Source: Nocardia cyriacigeorgica NBRC 100375 (GTDB lineage: Bacteria; Actinomycetota; Actinomycetes; Mycobacteriales; Mycobacteriaceae). From it: a stretch of DNA of 54,682 nucleotides. The position numbers and the translations under genes were made by a program. The stretch spans positions 1-54,682 of the forward strand of contig NZ_BAFY01000325.1 in assembly GCF_000308555.1 (NCBI RefSeq), written 5' to 3'. Each line of letters begins with the position of its first letter. The first letter of the stretch is position 1. This document shows, piece by piece, positions 1 through 8,380 of this stretch. Under the pieces are notes generated by a model, which ran no database searches, was not told where the DNA came from, and saw only the letters and a program-made list of their open reading frames with translations.

Positions 1-2
1 TG

Positions 3-185
3 CCCTGCCTCGTGCTCGGCGATCAATCGGCACCCTGCGCGGGCTCACGCGCGCGGGACTGCCCGATCCCGGGACACCCCTGCCTCGACAACATCACCGA
101 TGCGGCCGTCATCGCGGCGGTCGACGAATTGGCCACGGCCGCGGTCCGGTCATCGGTTGCTCTGCCAGGGCCGACCCCGGCGTAG
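3..185 (+). CDS. Glycosyltransferase family 9 (heptosyltransferase-like), C-terminal fragment
   Basis: The window opens inside a gene; 60 codons remain before the TAG stop. The visible end carries a cysteine-bearing segment (RARDCPIPGHPCLDNI) followed by a short helix (AAVIAAVDEL), a pattern I associate with the C-termini of actinobacterial GT9/heptosyltransferase-like enzymes. The genes that follow make activated heptose, so a sugar transferase here fits. There is no start in the window and the catalytic part is missing, so the family call rests on the tail and the context only. A 120-bp gap with a promoter-like site separates it from the next gene. Confidence 0.5.
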   Translation, partial: PCLVLGDQSAPCAGSRARDCPIPGHPCLDNITDAAVIAAVDELATAAVRSSVALPGPTPA

Positions 186-227
186 CGCGGCGTCGTCCGT
201 TGACCGGGCGGCGTACCCGTCCGGACT

Positions 228-252
228 GTTTCAAGAGCAGGAACCCGGGCAT
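228..252 (+). promoter_or_regulatory. SigF-like promoter of the heptose operon
   Basis: GTTT at 228-231 and GGGCAT at 247-252 are separated by 15 bp. The mycobacterial SigF consensus, from memory, is GTTT-N15-17-GGGTAT, so this has one mismatch. A transcript would start near 260, about 45 nt before the first heptose gene. It suggests stress or stationary-phase control; not proven. Confidence 0.45.
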
Positions 253-305
253 GCCCCACACAACGGTGTCGACGGTCGGCACTCGGCAGCGGAGAAGGAG
301 GGACG

Positions 306-899
306 ATGTACAGCGCCTCGACACCCTCCCGGCCCGCCGAACCGGACGAGCACCCGGCCGCGGTGCTGTTCGATCGGGACGACACCCTCATCAGCGATAC
401 CGGATACATCGCGGACCCGGATCTGGTGCGTCCGCTGCCGGGCGCGCGCGAACAGCTGCGGCGGTTGCGTCGCGCCGGTATCAGGACCGGGATCGTGTCG
501 AATCAGTCCGGAGTGGCCTCCGGCCGGATCAGCCCCGCGCAGCTGGCCGCTGTGAACGCGCGGGTGGAGGACCTGCTCGGCCCGTTCGACACCTGGCAGA
601 TCTGCGTGCACGGTCCCGCCGACGGCTGCGCCTGCCGCAAACCGGAACCGGGACTGGTGCTCGGCGCGGCGGCCGCGCTGGGAGTGGACCCGTCGCGATG
701 TGTCGTGATCGGCGATATCGGATCCGATGTGGAGGCCGCGCTGGCCGCGGGCGCCGCAGCCGTACTGGTGCCGACGCCCCGCACCCGCCCGGCCGAAACC
801 GAACGGGCCCGGCGACTGGCGGCGGTGGCGCCCGACCTCAGCCGGGCGGTCACCCTCGCTCTCGCGGGGCCGAGGACGGGAAGGAGTAGTCGTGAGTAG
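306..899 (+). CDS. gmhB: HAD-IIIA phosphatase, D-glycero-D-manno-heptose-1,7-bisphosphate phosphatase-like (GmhB)
   Basis: The 197-residue protein has HAD motif I (DRDDT, near residue 24), motif II in SNQSG, and the GDIGSD metal-binding motif IV. Between them lies CVHGPADGCACRKPEP, which matches the Cys/His zinc loop typical of GmhB rather than of histidinol-phosphate phosphatase. GmhB removes the C1 or C7 phosphate of heptose bisphosphate in nucleotide-heptose synthesis. The start is ATG 306 behind a gaaggaggg ribosome site. Its stop overlaps the GTG start of the isomerase gene by 8 bp, so the two are translationally coupled. The exact heptose anomer cannot be told from sequence alone. Confidence 0.8.
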   Translation: MYSASTPSRPAEPDEHPAAVLFDRDDTLISDTGYIADPDLVRPLPGAREQLRRLRRAGIRTGIVSNQSGVASGRISPAQLAAVNARVEDLLGPFDTWQICVHGPADGCACRKPEPGLVLGAAAALGVDPSRCVVIGDIGSDVEAALAAGAAAVLVPTPRTRPAETERARRLAAVAPDLSRAVTLALAGPRTGRSSRE

Positions 900-1530
900 C
901 GCCGAGAGCAGGGCCGACGGCAGGCCGGTGAACCTCGATCCGCGCAGTCGCGTGCGGGCCGCCGAGCTGGAAGAGCACTTCGACGCGCTCGGGCGCGCGT
1001 TGCACCAGAACATGCGCTCGGCCGCCGAACACGTCCTGGCCTGGGGCGTGCGGCTGGCCGAGATCTACAGCCACGACGGACGCTTGTTCGCCTGCGGCAA
1101 CGGCGGCAGCGCCGCCGAGGCCCAGCATCTGACCGCGGAACTGACCGGTCGCTTCCGCGCCGAACGCAAGCCGCTGTCGGCGATCTCGCTGCACGCGGAA
1201 ACCTCGAGCCTGACCGCGATCTGCAACGACTACGGTCCCGATGAGATGTTCGCCAGGCAGCTGTTCGCCCACGGGCGACCCGGCGATGTGCTGATCACCC
1301 TGTCCACGAGCGGTTCCAGCGCCAATGTGGTGGCAGCGGCCAAGGCGGGCAAAGAGATCGGGATGGCCACCTGGGCGATGACGGGGCCTTCACCCAATCC
1401 GCTGGCCGCACTCTGCGATGACGCCATCCCCGTCGACGCGGACTCGGTATCGGTCGTGCAGGAGATGCATCTGGTGCTGGTGCACTCGCTGTGCGCCGCA
1501 CTGGAATCGGCGATGGGAGTGGGCCGTTGA
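892..1530 (+). CDS. gmhA: Sedoheptulose-7-phosphate isomerase (SIS domain, GmhA-like)
   Basis: This 212-residue SIS-domain protein carries CGNGGSAAEAQHLTAELTGRF and the phosphate-binding STSGSSANVV, both diagnostic of GmhA, which isomerises sedoheptulose 7-phosphate to heptose 7-phosphate. I chose GTG 892 because aaggag lies 6 nt upstream and the reading frame further up is only the shadow of the phosphatase gene. The gene overlaps gmhB by 8 bp and its TGA overlaps the probable TTG start of the kinase gene. Length matches the family (about 190-210 residues). Confidence 0.85.
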   Translation: MSSAESRADGRPVNLDPRSRVRAAELEEHFDALGRALHQNMRSAAEHVLAWGVRLAEIYSHDGRLFACGNGGSAAEAQHLTAELTGRFRAERKPLSAISLHAETSSLTAICNDYGPDEMFARQLFAHGRPGDVLITLSTSGSSANVVAAAKAGKEIGMATWAMTGPSPNPLAALCDDAIPVDADSVSVVQEMHLVLVHSLCAALESAMGVGR

Positions 1531-2504
1531 CGAGCGGCGGTCCGCTGGTGGTCCTCGGCGACGTGCTGCTCGACATCGACATCGAAGGCCGCGCCGAGCG
1601 CCACAGCCCCGACGGGCCGGTGCCCGTCGTCGACGTCACCAGCCGGTCCTACCGTCCCGGTGGTGCCGGCCTGGCGGCGACGCTCGCCGCTCACTACGCC
1701 GAAGACGTCGTGCTGGTGGCCGGATTCGCCGACGACGAGCCGGGCCATCGGTTGCACGCGCTGTTGTCGCACCGCGTGCGGGTGGTCGAACTGCCGTTCT
1801 ACGGCAGCACCGTGTGCAAGGAGCGGGTGCGGGCCGCCGGTCCCTGCGCGGGCGGCGCGAGCGCTTCGGTGCTCACCCCGATCACCCGGCTGGACTTCGG
1901 CCACGGCCGGACCGTGGCGGGCCCGGTGAGCGAGGACGCGCGGTCGGCGCTGGCCGAGGCCCGAGCGGTGCTCGTCGCCGACTACGGGCGCGGGGTCGCC
2001 GCGCATCCGCAGATCCGGTCGCTGCTCGAGCAGCGACCGCGGCGGACTCCACTGCTGTGGGACCCCCATCCGGCCGGGCCGAGCCCCGTCCGCGGCGCGG
2101 ACCTGGTGACGCCCAACCGGCCCGAGGCCGAGCAGCTCGTCCCCGATGCCCCCGGCTTCGGTGATCGGGCCCGCGAGCTCGCGCGGCGCTGGTCGGCGCG
2201 GGCGGTCACAGTCACCCTCGGCGCGGACGGAGCGGTGTTGTCCTGCGCCGGTCGGCCCGAGGTCGTCCATATCCAGGTTCCAGCGCCCAGACCCACCGCG
2301 GTGCACGACACCTGCGGTGCCGGCGACCGGTTCGCGGTGGCCGCGGCGATCGCCATGAGCGCGGGCGCCGGCGCCGAGGACGCCGTCCGCGAGGCCGTCG
2401 CGGCGGCGTCGGCCTTCGTCGCCGACGGCGCGGCCGCCGCCTTCGCCGAGACCGCCGCCCAGACCCCCGCACCCGAACTCGCCGCGAGCGACCCGAGCTG
2501 GTGA
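1527..2504 (+). CDS. PfkB-family D-beta-heptose 7-phosphate kinase (HldE kinase-domain type)
   Basis: A ribokinase-fold (PfkB) protein of about 325 residues. It opens with VVLGDVLLDIDIEG and the RPGGAGLAATLA sugar-binding segment, and near the C-terminus has HDTCGAGDRF, the DTxGAGD signature with the catalytic aspartate. Together with gmhA and gmhB it fits the kinase half of HldE/RfaE. The nucleotidyltransferase half of HldE is absent; the protein stops soon after the kinase fold. TTG 1527 overlaps the gmhA stop (TTGA); GTG 1491 is an alternative start. It overlaps the next gene by 4 bp (GTGA). Confidence 0.75.
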   Translation: MTSGGPLVVLGDVLLDIDIEGRAERHSPDGPVPVVDVTSRSYRPGGAGLAATLAAHYAEDVVLVAGFADDEPGHRLHALLSHRVRVVELPFYGSTVCKERVRAAGPCAGGASASVLTPITRLDFGHGRTVAGPVSEDARSALAEARAVLVADYGRGVAAHPQIRSLLEQRPRRTPLLWDPHPAGPSPVRGADLVTPNRPEAEQLVPDAPGFGDRARELARRWSARAVTVTLGADGAVLSCAGRPEVVHIQVPAPRPTAVHDTCGAGDRFAVAAAIAMSAGAGAEDAVREAVAAASAFVADGAAAAFAETAAQTPAPELAASDPSW

Positions 2505-3487
2505 GCCCCACCCTGGTCCTGCGCGCACTCGGTCTCGGCGACCTGCTGACCGCGGTCCCCGCCCTGCGCGCCCTGCGCCGCGCCAACCCCGAGGACCGGC
2601 TGGTGCTGGCCGCCCCGGAATGGCTGCGCCCGATCGTGGACCTCAGCGGCGCCGTGGACGATCTGCACCCGGTGCCGGGACTCGGCGCGTTGCGCTGGCC
2701 CGGCCCGCCGCCGGCGACAGCGGTGAACCTGCACGGTCGCGGCCCGGCCAGCATCGCCGACCTCGCGGCCACCGCTCCCGGTCGCCTGATCACCTTCGGA
2801 CACAGTAATTTCCCGCAGTTTCCGGGCCCGGCCTGGCCCAGCGACACCCATGAGATCACCCGCTGGTGCGGACTGCTCGAATGGGCGGGCATCCGCACCG
2901 ATCCGACGCAGCTCGGCCTCGATCCTCCCGCCGCGACGGCACCCGATCCCGCCCGGATCCTCGTGCACCCGGGCGGAAGTTCGGCCGCCCGTCGCTGGCC
3001 CGCGCCGCGATTCGCGCGGGTAGCGGCGCACCTGCACCGACGCGGATACCGTGTGCTGATCACCGGCGACGGGCCCGAACGCGCACTGGCGAGGCAGGTC
3101 GCGGGCGCCGCCGGCCTGGACACCGACGCGGTGGTGGCAGGCGCGCTCACATTGGGCGAGACGGCCGCGCTGGTCGCCGGGGCGCGCTTGCTCGTGTGCG
3201 CCGACACCGGTCTCGCGCATCTGGCCACCGCCTTCACGACACCGTCGGTGGTGATCTTCGGGCCGAACCCACCGCGCTGGTGGGGTCCACCGCCGCGACC
3301 CGAACACCGCGCGCTGTGGGCCGGGCACATCGGCGATCCGCACGCCGCAACCCCGGACCCCGGGCTGCTGGCGATCAGCGCCGCCGACGTCATCGAGGCC
3401 GTCGAGGACCAACTGAGGCGCCCGTGGTCGCCGCGCGGAGCCGTTACCGCCGACGCGATGAGCGCGGTGACCGACCGTGAACACTGA
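2501..3487 (+). CDS. Glycosyltransferase family 9 (heptosyltransferase-like)
   Basis: A 328-residue GT-B fold transferase. The N-terminus (LVLRALGLGDLLTAVPALRAL) is the usual GT9 start, and CADTGLAHLATAFTTPSVVI near residues 230-250 is the nucleotide-sugar binding motif with its D-TG-H residues. It probably moves a heptose made by the upstream enzymes onto a cell-envelope glycan; the acceptor is unknown, since mycolata have no LPS. It is coupled by a GTGA overlap to the kinase gene and overlaps the next gene by 11 bp. Confidence 0.75.
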   Translation: MSPTLVLRALGLGDLLTAVPALRALRRANPEDRLVLAAPEWLRPIVDLSGAVDDLHPVPGLGALRWPGPPPATAVNLHGRGPASIADLAATAPGRLITFGHSNFPQFPGPAWPSDTHEITRWCGLLEWAGIRTDPTQLGLDPPAATAPDPARILVHPGGSSAARRWPAPRFARVAAHLHRRGYRVLITGDGPERALARQVAGAAGLDTDAVVAGALTLGETAALVAGARLLVCADTGLAHLATAFTTPSVVIFGPNPPRWWGPPPRPEHRALWAGHIGDPHAATPDPGLLAISAADVIEAVEDQLRRPWSPRGAVTADAMSAVTDREH

Positions 3488-4568
3488 GGGCAGCGAGGAT
3501 GATCCGGTGATCGTCGGCATGGTCGCCGACCCGGACCTGCCTGCCCGACTGGCCCACGAGCTGAGCACCGCTCTGCCCGACCTGCTCGCCCGCCGCGTCC
3601 GCGACGTCGACTGGCAGGTCGAAGTCGTCTACGACCCGTTCGAGGCGATGTATCCCGACGACGAACACCTCATCGACAAAGCCGCCCAGCACGTCCGCGA
3701 CACCGACTGGGACCTGGCACTGTGCCTGACCGACCTGCCGATGCGCGCCGCCGACGGCGTCGTCCTCGCGAGCCTGGACGAGCGCCATCATGTCGCGTTG
3801 ATTTCCCTGCCCGCGCTCGGCGGCTGGCGACTGCGGCATCGCCTCCAGGAACTGGCGGTGCGAATAGTGGATGCTCTGCGTCCTCGGGAGGGGCGGGCGC
3901 CGGACCGAGAACTGCGGCTGCCGCGCCCGTTCCACCGCGCCACGCTCGACGCGAACGACGACATCGCGCGGGTCCTGCTGGGGCGGGTCACCGGCATGCC
4001 CCGGCTGCTGGCCGGAATGGTGCGGGCGAACCGTCCGTGGCAGCTGTTCCTCGGGCTGTCCTCGGCGCTGGCGGGCGCCCTGGCCGGCACGGCCTTCGGC
4101 GTGTTGTATTCCACCATCTGGCAATTGGCCACCGCACTCGAGCCGGTGCGCCTGGCCGGGGTCGTCGTCACGGCGGTCGCGGCGCTGATGATCTGGACCA
4201 TCGCCGGGCACGGGTTGTGGGAACGCGACGACCCCACCGGCATGGCCAAGGGGCACGACCTCACCCTGCGCAACGCGGGCACCATAGCCACGGTGGCGGT
4301 CGGCACGATCGTCTTCTTCGCGGCGCTGTTCCTGCTCACCTGCGCTGCCGTCGGGCTGATCATTCCGCCGACCTATCTGGCGAGCGTGCTCGGCCGCTCG
4401 GTCGGTGTCGGTGACTACCTGACCATCGCGGCCATGGCAAGCGCGCTCGGTACCGTCGCCGGTGCGGTCGGTTCCGGACTGGAAGACGACACCACGGTCC
4501 GCCGCGCCACCTACGGGTATCGGGAGCGGGAACGACGCGACCGGGTAGCGCGCGACCGGGACAGATGA
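3477..4568 (+). CDS. Unknown protein: soluble N-terminal domain plus four membrane helices
   Basis: 363 residues from GTG 3477, or 353 from GTG 3507, which has a better-placed gcgagga site. Residues 10-135 form a soluble alpha/beta region (IVGMVADPDLPARLAHEL, then DWDLALCLTDLPMR). Four hydrophobic segments follow at about 189-215, 226-244, 272-300 and 315-337. I do not recognise a named family. The 11-bp overlap with the GT9 gene puts it in the heptose operon, so a role in export or membrane-side assembly of the glycan is possible but only inferred from position. Confidence 0.6.
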   Translation: MNTEGSEDDPVIVGMVADPDLPARLAHELSTALPDLLARRVRDVDWQVEVVYDPFEAMYPDDEHLIDKAAQHVRDTDWDLALCLTDLPMRAADGVVLASLDERHHVALISLPALGGWRLRHRLQELAVRIVDALRPREGRAPDRELRLPRPFHRATLDANDDIARVLLGRVTGMPRLLAGMVRANRPWQLFLGLSSALAGALAGTAFGVLYSTIWQLATALEPVRLAGVVVTAVAALMIWTIAGHGLWERDDPTGMAKGHDLTLRNAGTIATVAVGTIVFFAALFLLTCAAVGLIIPPTYLASVLGRSVGVGDYLTIAAMASALGTVAGAVGSGLEDDTTVRRATYGYRERERRDRVARDRDR

Positions 4569-4640
4569 ATCGCTCGGCAACGGTGTGGCCGGCGAGCGCG
4601 CGGGTATGCCGGTAGGGCAATCGACACTCGGGGAGGACCG

Positions 4641-5723
4641 ATGCGCGTGGTCGTGATGGGGGCGACGGGGAACGTGGGTACCGCCGTGGTCGATGCGCTG
4701 GTCGGCACACCGGAGGTGACCGCCGTCGTCGGCGCCGCCCGCAGGCGCCCCGCCGACGAACGCGTCGGCGTGGAGTGGGTGGCCGCCGACGTACGCAACG
4801 ACGATCTGGCGATGCTGTTCCGCGGAGCCGATGCCGTGGTGCATCTGGCCTGGCTGTTCCAGCCGACGCACCGGCCCCTCGACACCTGGCGAGCCAATGT
4901 CGGCGGCACCTCCCGCGTGCTGGCGGCCGTGGCCGAAGCGCGGGTGCCCGCTCTGGTCTACGCCTCCTCGGTCGGTGCGTACTCGCCGTGCGTGGATGAT
5001 CGGCCGGTCTCGGAGTCCTGGCCCACCGAGGGCTGGCCGGGGGCGGCGTACATGATCGAAAAGGCGTATGTGGAACGGCTGCTCGACACCTTCGAACGGC
5101 AGCATGCCGACTGCCGGGTAGTGCGGATGCGTCCCGCCTTCACCTTCCAGTACGCCTCGGCCAGCGAGCAGCGCCGGTTGTTCCTCGGACCGCTGATGCC
5201 GAACCCGCTGCTGCGGCCCGGTCTGCTGCCGGTGCTGCCTTATCCGCGTGGGATGCGGTTCCAGGCCGCACACAGCGTCGACATCGGGCTGGCGTACGCG
5301 CTGGCCGTCGCCTCCGACGCCCGCGGTCCGTTCAATCTCGCCGCCGAACCGGTGATCGCCCGCGCCGAGCTCGCCCGGATCCTGCGCACCCGCGCAGTCG
5401 AGGTCCCGCCGCGGCTGGTGCGCACCGCACTGGCGGCGGCATGGCATCTGCATCTGGCCCCGGCCACCCCTGGGCTGTTCGACGCAATGATGCATCTGCC
5501 CGTCATGGACACCACCCGCGCCCGCGTCGAGCTCGGCTGGACCCCGAGGATCAGCTCCTCGGAGGCGCTCACCCAATTCCTGGACGGATTCCGAGCCGGC
5601 GCCGGCGGAAAGACGCCACCGCTGGCCGCGGACGCCGGCGGCGCCTGGCGCCACCGCGAGTTCAGCTCCGGGATCGGCGGCCACGATCCCGTCGACCGAT
5701 CGCTGTCCCACGGCACCCGCTGA
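4641..5723 (+). CDS. NAD-dependent epimerase/dehydratase (extended SDR)
   Basis: 360 residues. The Rossmann motif GATGNVGTAVVDAL (GxxGxxG) is at residues 7-20, SSVGAY supplies the catalytic serine and YMIEK the Tyr-x3-Lys pair. The C-terminal third is more variable, and an atypical tail runs to the TGA. ATG 4641 follows ggggaggacc. It lies 72 bp after the membrane gene on the same strand, so it could be read from the heptose promoter, but a sugar-nucleotide substrate is not shown. Confidence 0.75.
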   Translation: MRVVVMGATGNVGTAVVDALVGTPEVTAVVGAARRRPADERVGVEWVAADVRNDDLAMLFRGADAVVHLAWLFQPTHRPLDTWRANVGGTSRVLAAVAEARVPALVYASSVGAYSPCVDDRPVSESWPTEGWPGAAYMIEKAYVERLLDTFERQHADCRVVRMRPAFTFQYASASEQRRLFLGPLMPNPLLRPGLLPVLPYPRGMRFQAAHSVDIGLAYALAVASDARGPFNLAAEPVIARAELARILRTRAVEVPPRLVRTALAAAWHLHLAPATPGLFDAMMHLPVMDTTRARVELGWTPRISSSEALTQFLDGFRAGAGGKTPPLAADAGGAWRHREFSSGIGGHDPVDRSLSHGTR

Positions 5724-5764
5724 CCATCCTGTGTCGGCGCGGTCTCGCCGGGTAGCCGACCATC

Positions 5765-6592
5765 ATGGCAACTATCGCTCCCTTACCGAAGGAACGCATC
5801 GGCGCACCGTTGCGCGCCGTGGTCACCGGCTCCGATTCCGGCATCGGCCGCGCCATCGCGGTTGCGCTGGGCGGCGGTGGCGTGGATGTGGGTATCACCT
5901 ATCACCGGGACGAGCAGGGCGCCGCCCGGACCGCCGAGCTCGTCCGTGAACGTGGCGCGATCGCGGCGGTCCGGCAACTCGACCTCGACGACCTGCCCAC
6001 CAGCACGGCCGTCATCGACGAGTTCGCCGAGGAACTGGGCGGGCTGGACGTGCTGGTGAACTGTGCCGGAACAGGCTCGGCCACGCTGGTCATGGACATG
6101 GATTTCGACACCTGGCGCCATGTGCTTTCGGTCGACCTGGACGGCGCGTTCCTGTGCTCGCAGCGCGCGGCCGCGCACATGATCGAGGCCGGTCGCGGCG
6201 GACGCATCATCAACATCACCAGCGTGCACGAGCACGCGCCGAAAGTCGGTGCGGCGCCGTACTGCGCCGCCAAAGCCGGGCTCGGGGCACTCACCAAGGT
6301 GCTGGCCCTGGAACTGGCCGAGCACAACATCACGGTCAATTCGGTGGCGCCGGGGGAGATCTCGACGCCCATGACCGGTCAGGAAGACGTCGATCCGCGT
6401 GAGCAACCGCGGCCAGGGCTGCCGTTGGGCCGACCGGGCCACGCCGACGAGGTCGCCTCCGTGGTGGCGTTCCTGGCCACTCCCGCCGCCGGCTACGTCA
6501 CCGGCGCCTCCTACGTCGTCGACGGCGGCATGCTGCTGATGGGACCGCAGTCCAGCCAGCTCGTCCCCGACGAGAAGTGGCGCAGACCCTGA
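5765..6592 (+). CDS. Short-chain dehydrogenase/reductase (classical SDR)
   Basis: 275 residues with TGSDSGIGRAIAVAL (TGxxxGxG cofactor motif), NCAG, the catalytic Ser in ITSVHE and YCAAK (Tyr-x3-Lys). The C-terminus AGYVTGASYVVDGGMLLMG is the classic substrate-loop end of 3-oxoacyl-ACP-reductase or glucose-1-dehydrogenase-like SDRs. The start ATG 5765 follows a weak ribosome site. A MerR-type operator begins just after its stop. Substrate unknown. Confidence 0.8.
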   Translation: MATIAPLPKERIGAPLRAVVTGSDSGIGRAIAVALGGGGVDVGITYHRDEQGAARTAELVRERGAIAAVRQLDLDDLPTSTAVIDEFAEELGGLDVLVNCAGTGSATLVMDMDFDTWRHVLSVDLDGAFLCSQRAAAHMIEAGRGGRIINITSVHEHAPKVGAAPYCAAKAGLGALTKVLALELAEHNITVNSVAPGEISTPMTGQEDVDPREQPRPGLPLGRPGHADEVASVVAFLATPAAGYVTGASYVVDGGMLLMGPQSSQLVPDEKWRRP

Positions 6593-6600
6593 GTCCGGGT

Positions 6601-6624
6601 TTGACCTTGACCCTGCGTCAGGGT
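6601..6624 (+). promoter_or_regulatory. MerR-type operator/promoter of the hydrolase-MerR operon
   Basis: A perfect inverted repeat ACCCTG-CGT-CAGGGT (6610-6624) lies directly after TTGACC (6601-6606, repeated at 6607-6612), which can act as the -35 box. MerR activators bind such dyads between the -35 and a widely spaced -10. The hydrolase ATG is at 6639, so the message would be nearly leaderless. The -10 is not clear. The downstream MerR gene is the obvious candidate for the bound protein. Confidence 0.5.
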
Positions 6625-6638
6625 TGCAGCCTTGACCC

Positions 6639-7550
6639 ATGACGAACAACAGCACGTCACCGGCGCGGCTCGCACCGCCGGTCGGCGGATTCCAGGACAT
6701 CGACGGCCGGTGCCTCTTCGTGCATCGCTCGGGTAGGGGCGGACCGGCCGTGGTATTCCTGCCGGGCGCGAGTGCGGTAGGGCTGGACTATTTCGGTGTC
6801 CAGCAGGAGGTTGCCCAGTTCACCACCGCCGTCGTGTACGACCGCGGCTGCACCGGCTACAGCGACCCGCTGCCGTTACCACGCACGGGCGCCGCAGTGG
6901 CCGCGGAGTTGCGCGAACTGCTGCGCGCACAGCACATCGAGGGCCCCTATATTCTCGCGGCGCATTCGCTCGGCGGGCTCTACGCGCACCGATTCGCCCA
7001 GCGCTATCCGCAGGACGTGGCGGGGCTGGTCTGGCTGGACGCGCTGCATCCCGACTGGGACGACTACATGCCCGCCGCCGCGAGCCTGGCCGCCGCCGAG
7101 CAGACGGGGCCAAGCCTCGAGCAACTCGAACGGATGCGCCCGGCCCTGCGCGGCATCCACACCGAACTGCTCGCGCACTACCCGGAACATGTGCGTGAAC
7201 CGCTGGTCGCGGCCAAATTGAGCACCGACTGGTTGCGCAGCGGCGTCGCCGAACGCACCGGTCTGGCCGAACTCGCCGCCGAACTGCGGGCCGGACCGGA
7301 CCTGTCTGATGTGCCCGTTATCGCCCTCAGCGTCGTCGGCGTCGATCCCGAGCAGGACCAGATCTCAGCAGAGATGGTGCAGCAGATGCACGATGGCAGG
7401 ACGCGCATGGATGCAGCGCGAGTGGCCGCGGTCGCGCATGGCGAGCAGCGCATCCTGGCCGATACCGTGCACCACCGGCTGTGCTTCGACCGGCCCGATG
7501 CTGTCGTGCAGGCGATCCGCGATGTCTTCGACCGGGCTGCCCGGCCTTAG
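6639..7550 (+). CDS. Alpha/beta hydrolase
   Basis: 303 residues of alpha/beta-hydrolase fold. VVFLPGASAVGLDY is the oxyanion-hole strand, AAHSLGGLYAHRF the nucleophile elbow (AHSLG in place of GxSxG), DALHPDW follows strand 6, and the late VAHGEQRILADTVHHRL offers the catalytic histidine. The first residue of the elbow being Ala is common in this group. It lies immediately after a MerR-type operator and upstream of a MerR gene, so it is probably induced by a small molecule it acts on. The natural substrate is unknown. Confidence 0.75.
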   Translation: MTNNSTSPARLAPPVGGFQDIDGRCLFVHRSGRGGPAVVFLPGASAVGLDYFGVQQEVAQFTTAVVYDRGCTGYSDPLPLPRTGAAVAAELRELLRAQHIEGPYILAAHSLGGLYAHRFAQRYPQDVAGLVWLDALHPDWDDYMPAAASLAAAEQTGPSLEQLERMRPALRGIHTELLAHYPEHVREPLVAAKLSTDWLRSGVAERTGLAELAAELRAGPDLSDVPVIALSVVGVDPEQDQISAEMVQQMHDGRTRMDAARVAAVAHGEQRILADTVHHRLCFDRPDAVVQAIRDVFDRAARP

Positions 7551-7587
7551 ACTCGGCGCGATCGCCAACCACGACCCGAGGAGGACG

Positions 7588-8325
7588 GTGCTCACGATCG
7601 GACAGCTCGCCGCGACCGCCGGCGTCACCGTGCGCACCGTCCGCCACTACCACCACGTCGGCCTGCTGCCCGAACCCGAACGCGACGCCTCCGGTTACCG
7701 CCGCTACCGCGCACAAGCGGCGGTGGATCTCATCCGGATCAGAACCCTCGCCGACGCCGGAGTGCCGCTGGCCCGCATCGACGCTCTGCTGCACGCCCGG
7801 CCCGCCGAGTTCGCCGCCGCCATCACCGACATCGACGCCGACCTCCAGCGCAGAATCGACGAGCTCAGCGAGTATCGCCGCAGGATCGCCGAACTCGACA
7901 GTGGCGAACGGCTCGTCCTGCCGGTCGAGGTGGTCGACCTGCTGGACCGGATGCGCCGTCTCGGCATCAGCGACCGGCGCATCCGAGCCGAACGCGACTC
8001 GTGGATCCTGATGCAGGCGCTCGAGCCCGGCGCCGTGGCGCACCGGATCCGCGAGAAGACTGCTGCCTTCGACGATCCCGACACCACCCGCCTGTACCTC
8101 GCCTGCGATCGCGCGATGAACTGGGCCGCCGACGATCCGCGCCTGGACCCGCTCATCGACGAACTCGACGCATGGAAGATCCGCCATGAGCGAGACAGCG
8201 GCCGCTCCGGACATGTAGCGCTGGTGTTTTCCCGGATCACCGAGGAAACCCCGGCCTGGCAGCGCATCGTGGAGGTGCTCACCCACCGTGCCGAGCGGCG
8301 CCGAACCGCCCAGCCGGACAACTGA
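7588..8325 (+). CDS. MerR family transcriptional regulator
   Basis: 245 residues from GTG 7588, chosen for the gaggagga site just upstream and because the product then starts with the standard MerR N-terminus (LTIGQLAATAGVTVRTVRHY). Residues 1-70 are the winged HTH with the GYRRY motif; a dimerisation coiled coil follows near 85-110 (DLQRRIDELSEYRRRIAEL); the C-terminal ~110 residues form an effector domain I cannot name. It lies 37 bp after the hydrolase gene and probably regulates that gene and itself through the dyad at 6610-6624. Confidence 0.85.
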   Translation: MLTIGQLAATAGVTVRTVRHYHHVGLLPEPERDASGYRRYRAQAAVDLIRIRTLADAGVPLARIDALLHARPAEFAAAITDIDADLQRRIDELSEYRRRIAELDSGERLVLPVEVVDLLDRMRRLGISDRRIRAERDSWILMQALEPGAVAHRIREKTAAFDDPDTTRLYLACDRAMNWAADDPRLDPLIDELDAWKIRHERDSGRSGHVALVFSRITEETPAWQRIVEVLTHRAERRRTAQPDN

Positions 8326-8380
8326 GCGGTGCGGATATCACTCCGTCGAGCCGTTGCCGGCCCGTCCCCGGTGCGAGCGG

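Noticed and set aside
3444..5711. A 755-codon open frame on the minus strand across the membrane protein and epimerase genes
   Set aside because: It is antisense to genes with clear motifs; long open antisense frames are expected at such GC content, and the translation is low complexity.
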